Both the position numbers and the translations under genes were made by a program. Source: Enterovibrio calviensis DSM 14347 (GTDB lineage Bacteria; Pseudomonadota; Gammaproteobacteria; Enterobacterales; Vibrionaceae). Taken from it: a DNA stretch of 64,000 bases. The notes under the pieces are model-generated. The model was not told where the DNA came from. It made no database searches and worked only from the letters and a program-made list of their open reading frames with translations. Positions 34,073 to 43,316 of this stretch are shown here, in pieces. The DNA is taken from positions 62,001 through 126,000 of the forward strand of contig NZ_JHZA01000007.1 of the NCBI RefSeq assembly GCF_000621165.1, written 5' to 3'. Every line of letters begins with the position of its first letter. Position 1 is the first letter of the stretch.

Positions 34073-34797
34073 GTTCCACCCGCCCTTTAAGCATAGGGTG
34101 TTTATTGGTAAGAGTTTAACCAGAAATAACTGGTATCGTGGCTTGGTTATCCATATTCATGGATTGCATTGGTGATTTTGAGTTTCTTATCGCGCTTATC
34201 GGTTTTGTAGCAATTATCCAACAAGGTATCGAGCTTCTTATCGTTCCAAAGGTGCATTGCAAAGGGCTGCATGATTACGCCTTTCTGCAATTTAAAGTGA
34301 TAAACGCTACTCCGATACTTGTGCAGTGTTTGATAAGTGTTTTTTCCAAGGTAAAGATAAAGGTAATATCTTCTGCACTGAACGACTCGCCATCAGATAA
34401 TGTAGTACCATCAAGAACTTCAAAGATTATATATTTATAGCGTTGCATAACATAAATATTAGTCTGTTGCTGAATGAAACTTATGGCGAATGGTTTTGAG
34501 CTTATTGAAAATTACCAACTGTTCACAAGTGAAATAACGCAAGGTATGGTGACTGCCTGATAACTCGGGTTTGTAGATTTTAGAATCAAGGCTTCATAGC
34601 GATTTGGATTGATGGTCAATTGAGACATTTCACCCACGGTTTGTTCTTTATGAAGTGTATTAACAAATAACTTCAAAATTTTAGATTTAAGCTTGCGATC
34701 CGTATGGGCAAGATATAAGTCAATGGTTTTTTGTTAATCAGTGAGTCTCACTGTAAGTTTAGCTGCATAGACAAATGAATCGATGGTGACCAAATGT
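34073..34797. other. Decayed DNA with a possible ABC binding-protein fragment
   Basis: On the minus strand at about 34277-34443 the piece TTLSDGESFSAEDITFIFTL resembles the DGxxFxAEDVxFTF motif of family 5 peptide/solute-binding proteins, and open but unmatched frames lie around 34530-34730. Everything is interrupted by stops. I see no live gene. Confidence 0.4.
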
Positions 34798-34832
34798 AAA
34801 AAGTCAGAAACCCTTGATATGAGGTTTTCTGG
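34798..34832 (-). terminator. Terminator of the efflux operon
   Basis: On the minus strand CAGAAAACC...GGGTTTCTG forms a stem followed by ACTTTTT, about 35 bases after the stop of the last permease gene. Confidence 0.75.
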
Positions 34833-34864
34833 TTTTTATTACTAGTCGCAGCATAGCGGATTGT

Positions 34865-36028
34865 CTACGCTGTGCGGTTGGTATTTCCTTTGAGATAAAA
34901 CGCCAAGCCCAAATAAGCTGCTGCCTGAAGCCAAAGCTGTGTGAGATGTCCAAGCTGACTATGGAAATCAGCGCCCATCTGGTTTAATTGCAACGTCGCT
35001 TGTATTACCACGGTAGACGGCGCGAATTGCGCAATGACATTCAACCATGTTGGCAAAGCGCTGCTGGGCCACACAAATCCTGCTATGAAGAGCAACGGCA
35101 TCGAGCTCAACAGCACAACCAGCGTGATGATTTCTGCGCGTTTAATGGCAATGCCAACCAAGGTGCCTAGGCCAATGGTGGCCAGAAGGAAGGGCAAGAT
35201 CACTGCGGCTAATTGCAGCGGTTCAGCCATTCTATTCACGCCATTAATATCTAAGCTCGCTCCCAAGTAATACATCGACATGATGCAGTAAATCCCGGTC
35301 AGAATTGCAGTTCGCGCCCACAGGCTTTTACTGTTTCTAGCGGGCGCTAGATCTCTTGCTGATGCTGGATTTGATGCGGCGGCAGAGTGAGCACTGCCTG
35401 TAGAAACCCCAAGCATGCCAGAGGCTATGAGCAAGGTTTGCTGCAAGATAAGCATAAATACGCCGGGCACAACATAGTCGCCATAACCTGTGGTAGGGTT
35501 AAACACGGGCACTGCGTTGAGTGAAAACGGCGCGTACTGCTGAGTAGCCAGCGACATTGGCGTGTCATGCATTAAGGCGCGTTGCACTTTCACTTTAGCG
35601 CCCAAGGTGCTGCCTGTCGCAACCACACCTTCCACTATCGTGCCGTAGGTCAAGAAGAACGATGCATCACCACCCACTGACACGACAGGACTTTTTCCAA
35701 GCAGAAGATCGCGATAGAAATGCTGGGGAATAGTGACAACACCTTCAATTTCCGCAGAGGCAAAATACGGGCTGGATTCCGTTTCGCTTCCGAGTTGTTT
35801 CACAACCCGCACTTGCGGTGTCGCATCCAACATACGGATGAAGGTGCGGCTTTGCTGGCTCTGGTCGTGATCCACAATGGCGATACTTAGCTCCCGTGGC
35901 AATTGGTTTGCGTACGGCAGCGGGTAAAGCAAGGAGTAGATAATGACCCCGCCGAATACCGTAAACACGACGGCAGGGTTAGAGAACAGCCGACGAAGCT
36001 CACTGATGAATGCATCGCGCCAATTCAT
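34865..36028 (-). CDS. ABC-2 type exporter permease (YhhJ/YbhR-like), second of two
   Basis: 387-residue inner-membrane permease. One N-terminal helix (about 16-33) is followed by a large periplasmic domain (to about 170) and five further helices; PGVFMLILQQTLLIASGMLG and PLLFIAGFVWPSSALPTWL are typical ABC-2 segments. It overlaps the preceding permease gene by four bases (ATGA). It carries no nucleotide-binding domain. A helix-breaking insert rich in Ala/Ser lies near residue 210. With the other permease, the HlyD-type adaptor and TolC-like channel it should form an envelope-spanning exporter for drugs or other toxic compounds. Confidence 0.9.
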   Translation of the reverse strand: MNWRDAFISELRRLFSNPAVVFTVFGGVIIYSLLYPLPYANQLPRELSIAIVDHDQSQQSRTFIRMLDATPQVRVVKQLGSETESSPYFASAEIEGVVTIPQHFYRDLLLGKSPVVSVGGDASFFLTYGTIVEGVVATGSTLGAKVKVQRALMHDTPMSLATQQYAPFSLNAVPVFNPTTGYGDYVVPGVFMLILQQTLLIASGMLGVSTGSAHSAAASNPASARDLAPARNSKSLWARTAILTGIYCIMSMYYLGASLDINGVNRMAEPLQLAAVILPFLLATIGLGTLVGIAIKRAEIITLVVLLSSMPLLFIAGFVWPSSALPTWLNVIAQFAPSTVVIQATLQLNQMGADFHSQLGHLTQLWLQAAAYLGLAFYLKGNTNRTA

Positions 36029-37233
36029 GATGTCACCTCTAAGGGCTTTGCATTATCTGAAGGAACAACCTCAGAATTTGCGCATAGGCGCTTCACCTTT
36101 AGCGCAACCAACAGCCAGATCACGCTAAACGATGCCAGCGCAAGAAGGGCAGGCATGGCTTGTTGCAGGGTTGCAGCGTAATTGAACTGACCAATTTGCA
36201 GGGTGATGTAATGGCTGACAGGCAGCATGGCACGCCAGCATTGCGCGAAGAACGGCATTTCACCAGCAGGAAAACTCACCCCCATAAACGCAAACGCAGG
36301 GGCGGTAAATCCCGCGACTAAACTCATCGCTCGCACGGCATTACGAGAGCCGACATACAGCAAAGCGCCGACCGCTAAACACGCCAATACCATGAGCCAT
36401 TGCGCGGTGAGTAGAATCGTCCAATCTCCGTTCATTGGCCAGCCCAATCCCCAGTGCATTCCGGTAGCAAAGACGACGCCCAATAGCCACAGTGGGATCG
36501 CTGTGCCCAGTACCTTTACGCCTAGCTTTTTCGCTACCGCGCCACGGAAGTAGGTTTCAAGCCCAATGCGTTTGTCTGTCAGCGCCATAGAAAGCATGCC
36601 ACTGGCGACTAGGGTGATTTGCCAAAGGGCAGGAATAATGGCGGATACCAAGAACTGTGCGTAGTTGGTGCCTGCATTGAACAAGGGGACGATTTGAAAT
36701 CGAACCGGAACCGATAACCCCGCGGCTTGTGCAGACACTGTGGTGCCATGGAGCATTTCACTTTGCGTTGCGACCCGTGCAGAAAAGGTACTCTGCGCTT
36801 GGTTGATGGCGGAATTCACAAGCTTACCGATCAAGATGTACTGGCTATTGTAAAACGCCGTCACATTGGGGTTTTCGCCACGTCGGGTTGCCCGTTCGAA
36901 GTCGTGAGGGATCACCACGGTGGCATAGGTCTGGGCGCTATCTAACGACGCCGATGCAGACTCAACCTGATTGAAGCTGCGAACCGCGAGCGTTGGTGTG
37001 GCATCGTAATAGCGCACTAGCGAGCGAGACAGGGCGCTATTATCCAGATCGACGACGCCAATGGGCAGATCACGCCCTGTGCCGGATGAAAATATCGCCC
37101 ATACCAACAAGAAAAGCGCCAGCGGTATGCCACCTAAAAGGGCAGCGAGCCAACGGTCAGAGGCGATGAGTCGCCACTCTTGCCAGAGTAAAGATAAGAA
37201 TGAGGCGTTATTCATTCTGCTTACCTTTGTCAT
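36025..37233 (-). CDS. ABC-2 type exporter permease, first of two
   Basis: 402-residue permease with the same plan as its neighbour: N-terminal helix near 30-48, periplasmic domain with DLDNSALSRSLVRYYDATP, and C-terminal helices including FMGVSFPAGEMPFFAQCWRA. The two permeases are related and probably form a heterodimer. No Walker motifs are present. Its start is five bases after the stop of the HlyD-type gene. Confidence 0.9.
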   Translation of the reverse strand: MTKVSRMNNASFLSLLWQEWRLIASDRWLAALLGGIPLALFLLVWAIFSSGTGRDLPIGVVDLDNSALSRSLVRYYDATPTLAVRSFNQVESASASLDSAQTYATVVIPHDFERATRRGENPNVTAFYNSQYILIGKLVNSAINQAQSTFSARVATQSEMLHGTTVSAQAAGLSVPVRFQIVPLFNAGTNYAQFLVSAIIPALWQITLVASGMLSMALTDKRIGLETYFRGAVAKKLGVKVLGTAIPLWLLGVVFATGMHWGLGWPMNGDWTILLTAQWLMVLACLAVGALLYVGSRNAVRAMSLVAGFTAPAFAFMGVSFPAGEMPFFAQCWRAMLPVSHYITLQIGQFNYAATLQQAMPALLALASFSVIWLLVALKVKRLCANSEVVPSDNAKPLEVTS

Positions 37234-37238
37234 GCCAC

Positions 37239-38231
37239 TTACCCTTGGGTAGCGGTTTCTGTGACCAACACGCTCATGCCAGCGCGCAGATCGCGGATAG
37301 GTTCAACAGGACGCGCTTCAATTTCAAAGGTACGCATGTCATAACCTTGCTGGCTATTGGTGGCACGCCATGTGGCAAAATCACCCATCGGCGCGACGTG
37401 CGTCACTTCAAAGCGATACGCGTTTTCCCCCAAGGCAGGAATGCTGGCATCAAACTGCGTGCCTTTTTGGAATTGGCGCAGCTTGTCTTCGCGAATGTTA
37501 AATACCGCCCAAGCGTCGTTCATGTCAATGACAGTAACAACGGGGAAACCTTGCGGTGACAACTCACCCGGTTGAAGCAATATTTGGCTGACTTCGCCAC
37601 GATACCAGCTGCGAATGCGGGTATCTTTGGCATAAGCTTCCACTTCGGCAACCGCGCCGGCTGCCATACGAACTTGCTCTTGGGCTGCACGCTTGGTTTC
37701 AGAACGCGCACCTTCTTTGGCCATTTCGTACATTTGGCGTGCGGCGTTTTCGGTGTATTTCGATGCCTGCCACTGGGTAAAGGCTTCATCACGTTTTTGC
37801 TCAGCAGTTACGCCTTCTCGATAAAGGGCATCGACGCGCTGGAACGTTTTGTTCGCCAACTGTGCCGCGGCGCGGGCTTTTTGCCATTGGTCACGAGCGG
37901 CGTTAATTTCTTGGGAACGAGCGCCACTTTCAGCTTGTTCAGCCATCGCGCCTGCCGCTTCTTGGCCAGCTTTGGCTTGTTCTAGTTTGGCGTCGATCTC
38001 TGGGCTGAATAGGGTGAAGATTAAGTCGCCTTTTTCAATGGCTTCTCCCTTTTTGACCAAAACCTGATCGATGCGACCCGCCACTTTAGAAGAAACCGTG
38101 TATTGCTGGGCTTCAATTTGACCTTGGAAACGCTCAGGTTGTGGCTGATACGCATGGTAAAAGCTGTATCCGACCCATCCAATCAGGGCGGCGGCTGGCA
38201 CTGCGATCAGTGCAGATTTGATGTTACTCAT
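37239..38231 (-). CDS. HlyD-family membrane fusion protein
   Basis: 330-residue periplasmic adaptor: one N-terminal membrane anchor (about 8-27), the first half of a lipoyl-like domain (YTVSSKVAGRIDQVLVKKGE, about 45-64), a long alpha-hairpin rich in Ala, Glu, Gln and Lys (80-205), the second lipoyl half (RIRSWYRGEVSQILLQPGE) and a beta-barrel domain. It bridges the inner-membrane permeases and the outer-membrane channel. Six bases separate it from the TolC-like gene. Confidence 0.93.
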   Translation of the reverse strand: MSNIKSALIAVPAAALIGWVGYSFYHAYQPQPERFQGQIEAQQYTVSSKVAGRIDQVLVKKGEAIEKGDLIFTLFSPEIDAKLEQAKAGQEAAGAMAEQAESGARSQEINAARDQWQKARAAAQLANKTFQRVDALYREGVTAEQKRDEAFTQWQASKYTENAARQMYEMAKEGARSETKRAAQEQVRMAAGAVAEVEAYAKDTRIRSWYRGEVSQILLQPGELSPQGFPVVTVIDMNDAWAVFNIREDKLRQFQKGTQFDASIPALGENAYRFEVTHVAPMGDFATWRATNSQQGYDMRTFEIEARPVEPIRDLRAGMSVLVTETATQG

Positions 38232-38237
38232 GGTGGA

Positions 38238-39692
38238 TTATCCCTGTTTGGATGAAAGAGAATGGCTAATGGCGGCGGCTTGAAACTCTGGGAAACGGTT
38301 CATGTCTCCGCTCACGGCTAACAAGCGTGACAGTGACAACACATATTGATAAGACGCGGCGAGTTGTTGCGTTTTGATACTGGCGAGATACAACTCTGCA
38401 TCCACCACATCCAACGAGGTTGATAACCCTTGGACAAACGCTTTTTCGCGCAGACGTAGGTTTTCATCTGCCAATAACACGCTAGATGCTAAGCCTTGAT
38501 ATTCTTCTAATGCTTGGTTGGCTTCGCGCCATGTTTTCTCTACCAGCAAGGAGAGATCTTGTTCGGCTTGTGCGCGCAAGTAGTTCACTTGAACCGCTGT
38601 GCTGTGTGCTGCTTTGAGTTTGTCTGAGCGTCCGCCGTTATCAATCAATGGAATGCTAACACCTACACCCACCGCCCAGTCTGGCGTCAATTCTGCGGTC
38701 AAAGAATCACCTTCAAACAGGTTGTAGTTGCCGTACAAATAAACCTGAGGAAAGTATTTCCCTTTCTCCATGTCGACTAGCCCATTGGCTTGGCTGCGTT
38801 TCGCATCCAGCACTTTTAGCCCAGGATAATCGGCCAGTGTTTTTTGCATAAACGGCGTCATGGCTGGCGCTTGTTGCTGGGTAAACAGTTCACTAGAAGG
38901 GGAAACCTCGCTTGGGCTTTTTACGAGGGTTTTCAATGCCGCTTGCGCGATATCCAAATCACGTTCGGCTTTCTTACGCTCAGTTTTCGCTTTGTCGTAG
39001 GCCACTTCCGCTTGCAAGCGCTCGCCCCGGGCAATTTGACCTTGTTCTTCTAACTTCTTCGCGTGATCAAAGTGCTTCTCTAGCCCTTGCTCTACGTCAA
39101 TGCGCGTTTGTACGACTTGTTCAGCAAGGACGGTTGAAAAGTACACCTTAGCAAGATCTTCAAACTTGGCCTGTTGCGCCATTTGCATCAAATAGGTCGC
39201 TTCATTGCGTTGTGCGTTGGCAATGTCTTCGGCGGCGAGAATACGGCCACCCGTGAAAATCGGCCATATTGCGCGAATTGAACTGGTGTAAACATCGCGA
39301 TCGGCAAGGGTGGTGGTAAGGAGATTATCGAGATTGCTGACTAACCCGCTCATTCCCGGAACCGACCCCGCGATTTGGCCTAGCGCGTCTCCGCCATTCA
39401 TATGATGCGCTAATTGTGACGGCTTCAGTTCGACGTTTTGGTCTAGGCGCGTGTAGTTACCGCTGAGTGAAACACTCGGTAGGTGATGGGCTGATGCCGC
39501 ATTGCGCATGTGTTCGGCGCGTTCAACATTGGCGCGTTGCGCGGCAATGCTGTCATTGCGTTCTTGTACCGCTTGCCATGCTTGCTCAAAAGATAAGGTT
39601 TCCGCCGATGAAAACGAGGAAAAAAGCATGAGTGCAATACCGAGTTTTACGAGACGAGAGAGGCGGTTAAATGACATTTTTCTGTTCGACAT
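38238..39692 (-). CDS. TolC-family outer-membrane efflux protein
   Basis: 484 residues with a signal peptide ending near SFSSA (about residue 30) and the repeated helical hairpins of outer-membrane efflux proteins; each half has a SFEQAWQAV- or GVGVSIPLIDNGGRSD-type segment. First gene of the efflux operon. ATG at 39692 is used, though one at 39677 is also possible; neither has a strong ribosome site. Confidence 0.92.
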   Translation of the reverse strand: MSNRKMSFNRLSRLVKLGIALMLFSSFSSAETLSFEQAWQAVQERNDSIAAQRANVERAEHMRNAASAHHLPSVSLSGNYTRLDQNVELKPSQLAHHMNGGDALGQIAGSVPGMSGLVSNLDNLLTTTLADRDVYTSSIRAIWPIFTGGRILAAEDIANAQRNEATYLMQMAQQAKFEDLAKVYFSTVLAEQVVQTRIDVEQGLEKHFDHAKKLEEQGQIARGERLQAEVAYDKAKTERKKAERDLDIAQAALKTLVKSPSEVSPSSELFTQQQAPAMTPFMQKTLADYPGLKVLDAKRSQANGLVDMEKGKYFPQVYLYGNYNLFEGDSLTAELTPDWAVGVGVSIPLIDNGGRSDKLKAAHSTAVQVNYLRAQAEQDLSLLVEKTWREANQALEEYQGLASSVLLADENLRLREKAFVQGLSTSLDVVDAELYLASIKTQQLAASYQYVLSLSRLLAVSGDMNRFPEFQAAAISHSLSSKQG

Positions 39693-39722
39693 AGCACTTA
39701 CCGTTTGTAAAAGATGCGCTAG

Positions 39723-39742
39723 TTTAGAGTTTATACTCTAAA
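39723..39742. promoter_or_regulatory. Inverted repeat in efflux operon promoter
   Basis: TTTAGAGT-TTAT-ACTCTAAA is a perfect 8-bp inverted repeat 31 bases before the TolC-like start codon, placed as a TetR-, MarR- or MerR-type operator would be. No regulator gene is adjacent. Confidence 0.65.
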
Positions 39743-40312
39743 AAGGCCAGCAAGTTGAACAGTGTAAGGAAAAGTTCAGGGAGAAGTGGGTCGAAACGGC
39801 CATGAGATTAGCGACAAATTGGCCATTGCTGTGGTGTCTATTCTCAAACTGGCCGAAACGATTTGCACATATTGCGGTTGTTGGGGGATAGGGGTAATAT
39901 TGCCGACGAATTTGGACACTGGCTTATACCAGCGCTTCATTCACCAATCTAGGCTAATCAGTGCTAGAAACTCGCCTAATCAGGCAACACAGAGTAACGA
40001 ACGTCAGGTTACACTGTGGGAATACTGCACTTATCCTCCGCAGTATTCTTCGAGCTGGACTCATTCATGACCTTTCCGCCTAACGCCGTGATCCCGTCCT
40101 AGGCAACGAATTCGACGCTACGTCATTTCCTTTATTGATTTATGCCCCGCTGCGCTTGGAAAATTCATTCTTGCGGTTCAAACAATGCTATTTCGGTTTT
40201 CTGCCGAATAAAGGGTGTTGCCAGCGAGTAATAAACGATAGGTTTGGGTGTGAGCGTCTGCGATTCGCATTTTTTATAGCTAGTGGTTTTCTTTGAAACA
40301 ATAGGGGCTGAC
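39743..40312. other. Intergenic region between efflux operon and Bcr/CflA gene
   Basis: 570 bases with no convincing gene; includes short GGCC-containing repeats (39790-39860) but nothing I can assign. Confidence 0.5.
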
Positions 40313-41527
40313 ATGCCAACCAATACGTTGAGTGAACGTATGATTCGCTTTTTGATTCTGATGATTTTCCTCGCCGCCGCGATGGAAACGGACATCTATC
40401 TTCCCGCTTTTCCAGACATGATGACGGCCTTCAACACCAATGAAACCATGATTCAACGAGTGCTGAGTTTTAACTTCCTCGGTATTTGCCTTGCGTCGTT
40501 AATTTATGGGCCATTGTCCGATTCATTAGGGCGTCGCAATGTACTTAATGTCGGCTATGCCTTTTTCATCATTGGTAGTTTGGGTTGTGTGTTTTCAAGC
40601 AATATCGACATGTTGATTTTCTGGCGATTTGTTCAGGGCTTTGGCAGTGCGGCATGTATGATCATTGGCGCAGCCATGGTGTTCGATTTGTACAAAGCAG
40701 AAAAAGCCACGGAGATTGTGTCTGATCTCAACAGCTTGGTAGTGAGCATTATTGCGTTTGCGCCCATGCTAGGCGGGTGGATTAACTACCAGTTTGGTTA
40801 TACCTATAACTTTGTGTTTATCGCGGCATTGACCATAGTCACGGGTTTGATTTGCTTCATTAAGTTGCCCGAATCATTGCCTGTCGAAAAACGTAAACCG
40901 CTTTCCCTAAGTGGCATCGGCCGTGATTACGTGACCGTGCTTAAGAACGGCGAGTTCTGGGCGAATACGCTGATCACCACGGCTATTTTTTCAGGCTACA
41001 TGGTGTTCATTTCCAACATGCCACTGATCTTCGTGAACCACTTGGGCATTGATACCGCCGTGTTTCCTTTCTATCAAGTGAGCTTATTGGTGGCATTCGT
41101 GATTGCGAGCATCAATAACGGCCGTTTGATCAAATGGTTTGGCGTGAATAGCCTACGTCGATATGGTTTTCTGACCATTGTATTGATGACGTTGACGCTG
41201 TTTGTGTTACCGACGACTTGGCAGCAGCAACCGTTGTTGGTTACCTCACTCATGGTGCTTTATTCCTTGGGCGCAGGCGTGTGCATTGGTATTTTCTTTG
41301 CGCGTTCAATGGAAGCCGTACCCAATCAAACCGGCGTGAGTGCCTCGTTGGTTACCGCGATTCGCCTCGCGCTGGTGGCATTGGTGATCGATATCAGTGG
41401 CGCTTTGTTTGATGGCACCATGACATCTGTCATCAATCTCATCAGCGTGTGTATTCTACTGAGTGTGATCATCTATCTTGGTGATAACCTGCGAGCTAGG
41501 CGTCACAAGGCTAGCCTCACGGTTTGA
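40313..41527 (+). CDS. Bcr/CflA-family MFS drug exporter
   Basis: 404 residues with 12 membrane helices. The family signature DIYLPAFPDM is near the first helix, and the MFS loop motif GPLSDSLGRRNVL follows helix 2. The ATG at 40313 has AGGGG upstream. Relatives export bicyclomycin, chloramphenicol or sulfonamides by proton antiport. Monocistronic, closed by a strong terminator that is part of a longer repeated segment. Confidence 0.93.
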   Translation: MPTNTLSERMIRFLILMIFLAAAMETDIYLPAFPDMMTAFNTNETMIQRVLSFNFLGICLASLIYGPLSDSLGRRNVLNVGYAFFIIGSLGCVFSSNIDMLIFWRFVQGFGSAACMIIGAAMVFDLYKAEKATEIVSDLNSLVVSIIAFAPMLGGWINYQFGYTYNFVFIAALTIVTGLICFIKLPESLPVEKRKPLSLSGIGRDYVTVLKNGEFWANTLITTAIFSGYMVFISNMPLIFVNHLGIDTAVFPFYQVSLLVAFVIASINNGRLIKWFGVNSLRRYGFLTIVLMTLTLFVLPTTWQQQPLLVTSLMVLYSLGAGVCIGIFFARSMEAVPNQTGVSASLVTAIRLALVALVIDISGALFDGTMTSVINLISVCILLSVIIYLGDNLRARRHKASLTV

Positions 41528-41589
41528 TGGTCTGGCTGTCAGATTTTCAATAACGATTAAAGCCTGCATATGATGCAGGCTTTTTTGTG
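41528..41589. repeat. 62-bp direct repeat, left copy, containing a terminator
   Basis: 56 of 62 bases equal those at 56315-56376 without gaps, and the last 31 are identical. The two copies bracket the sugar-acid locus. Confidence 0.9.
41559..41586 (+). terminator. Terminator after the Bcr/CflA gene
   Basis: AAAGCCTGCAT-ATG...ATGCAGGCTTTTTT: an 11-bp stem with T-run. Confidence 0.92.
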
Positions 41590-41595
41590 CCAGTT

Positions 41596-42588
41596 TTACT
41601 CGATTAGCTTTCCGGCCTGCGCGATCTCAATACAACCTAAACCTGATAAATGACTGACCTCTGAATGGGTCAGTTGTTTAGTTGTCCGCTCGGGATGTAA
41701 TTCCTTCAGCAGAAAAAAGAGCGCATTAGCGGCTGGCGTTTGACCAACAACATAAATCGATGGTGGTAGTTCTTCAGAGAAATACGTTGAGGTTAACAGT
41801 GATTTAATATCGCTGGCAGCGATTGCCCCCATCAAAAAACTGGCTAATTCTTCCTGTGATAGACCGTAAAATTGCTCGCGAATACGCAGGGAAAACAGCG
41901 TCTTTGTGATACCGACTTTTTGCGCACTCTTTGCACCGTCGAAAAGGCACTGGGTGTCGATTGTCTCAGTAAAGCGCGCTTGGAGGCTTGTCGACAAAAT
42001 AGTGTGAAAGGTGACAGCAGCAGTAAGCTCTCCGGTCAGTGTTGTTGAGCAGCCTGTGATATTTTGGTCACTATCAATGAACACGAATTTGGTGTGGCTA
42101 CCTGGCAATGCGATCACTGCCGATTGTCCTTTTGGAATAAAGCGCATTGCCGCAAACGCTTCTACCTCTTCACCGCGCATCATGTCCATCTGCGCCCAGC
42201 TTCCCGCGTCCTCCGACACCGTATTCTTAACGCCGGGAATAAAGTAAATGAGAAGCGGGTTTATCTCGGGTATTACTCTCTTGACCACGTTTCTAGCGAG
42301 TTTTTCTCGATTAACTGGCGCAGGAACATGAGCAACATCAACGAGGCCGAGTTTGGAACTAATCATGCCTGATGCCAGCGTTAACCCAATGTCTGATTCG
42401 GATAATTGGTGCCTTTGAAGTATTGCTTCTATCGCGTGTCGAATTGCATCGGTAATTGCTGTGGTATTACCGTCGATACTGGTGTTTTTGACCCCGACAG
42501 GGGCCTTTTCAATATCGACAAGTTGTTCGCCTCGCCAAAGCCTGACTCGGGTGTTGGTCGTTCCCGTATCTATCGTAAGAATCAGCAT
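41596..42588 (-). CDS. dgoK: 2-keto-3-deoxy-galactonokinase (DgoK family)
   Basis: 330-residue sugar-acid kinase of the ASKHA fold. The phosphate-1 motif DTGTTNTRVRLW opens the protein; GSHTKFVFID (about 160) and TGELTAA follow, as does MMRGEEVEAFA, all characteristic of DgoK. It phosphorylates 2-keto-3-deoxygalactonate or a related acid at C6, making the substrate for the aldolase two genes upstream. Last gene of the leftward arm of the locus. Confidence 0.9.
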   Translation of the reverse strand: MLILTIDTGTTNTRVRLWRGEQLVDIEKAPVGVKNTSIDGNTTAITDAIRHAIEAILQRHQLSESDIGLTLASGMISSKLGLVDVAHVPAPVNREKLARNVVKRVIPEINPLLIYFIPGVKNTVSEDAGSWAQMDMMRGEEVEAFAAMRFIPKGQSAVIALPGSHTKFVFIDSDQNITGCSTTLTGELTAAVTFHTILSTSLQARFTETIDTQCLFDGAKSAQKVGITKTLFSLRIREQFYGLSQEELASFLMGAIAASDIKSLLTSTYFSEELPPSIYVVGQTPAANALFFLLKELHPERTTKQLTHSEVSHLSGLGCIEIAQAGKLIE

Positions 42589-42612
42589 AGCCTGCCTCTA
42601 ATCCTGTTTGAG

Positions 42613-43299
42613 TTAAATACGTCCAAACTTGGCGAGTAACTGTTCTACGGTTGCGCCCGCTAAGATTTCGTTGCGGACCATTTCTTCGTTTGCTGCGAGC
42701 TTTTTGGCTCCCTCGTAAACTTCTTCCAGAATGTCAGATGCAACCACCGTGACGCCCAACTCGTCGGCAACAACCAAATCACCGGGGTGGACAATGATCC
42801 CAGCGCAAGAAATAGGGACATTGATTTCAATCGGAGCAGTGCGGCTTGTATAGGCAGAGTGCGCCGCCCGGGGAGACACAGAACGAGATGCGATGGGGTA
42901 TTCCAGCAATTTTGATTCATCTGTATCTCTTACTGAGCCATCAACCACAGTGCCTACTACACCTGCTGCACGAGCAAGCCCAGACATAAGGCCACCCCAA
43001 ACCGAGGTATTCGGTGTGCCGTTTGCATCGATAACGATAACGTCACCGGGGCGAGCGACATCAAAAATTGGAAGGCAATCAACAATGTCTCCGGGTGTGA
43101 GTTTGACCGTCAATGCGGTGCCAATAAACGGTTGATTGACCGTGCGAAATTTGATTTCACAGTCCATGACACCTTCGCGGTTTTGTGAATCGCTAAACAC
43201 GGCAGATACACTTAAAACATTTGTCATTTCGCGACACTTTTCTACCAATGCCTGATTGTTTTCTGGTGAGTTGTTGATGATTTTCTTTTCATATTCCAT
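42613..43299 (-). CDS. RraA-family protein (possible aldolase/decarboxylase)
   Basis: 228 residues from the ATG at 43299. Key segments are WGGLMSGLARAAGVVGTVVD (about 103-122), GSVRD directly after, and the PGDLVVADELGV turn (about 175). These give the metal and oxoacid site of 4-hydroxy-4-methyl-2-oxoglutarate aldolases and oxaloacetate decarboxylases; the Arg/Asp of GSVRD is the catalytic pair in that group. Many RraA-like proteins occur in sugar-acid clusters with unproved reactions, so the activity here is left open. It lies between the aldolase and kinase genes. Confidence 0.82.
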   Translation of the reverse strand: MEYEKKIINNSPENNQALVEKCREMTNVLSVSAVFSDSQNREGVMDCEIKFRTVNQPFIGTALTVKLTPGDIVDCLPIFDVARPGDVIVIDANGTPNTSVWGGLMSGLARAAGVVGTVVDGSVRDTDESKLLEYPIASRSVSPRAAHSAYTSRTAPIEINVPISCAGIIVHPGDLVVADELGVTVVASDILEEVYEGAKKLAANEEMVRNEILAGATVEQLLAKFGRI

Positions 43300-43316
43300 G
43301 TTAAATCTCCTGCAAT

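Noticed and set aside
34001-34120. Short peptide with repeated DGLL units from the 12-bp repeat
   Set aside because: Only about 37 codons, no ribosome site, repeat composition only.
34138-34440. 100-residue + strand reading frame
   Set aside because: Weak start, no family match, and the opposite strand holds a more protein-like fragment.
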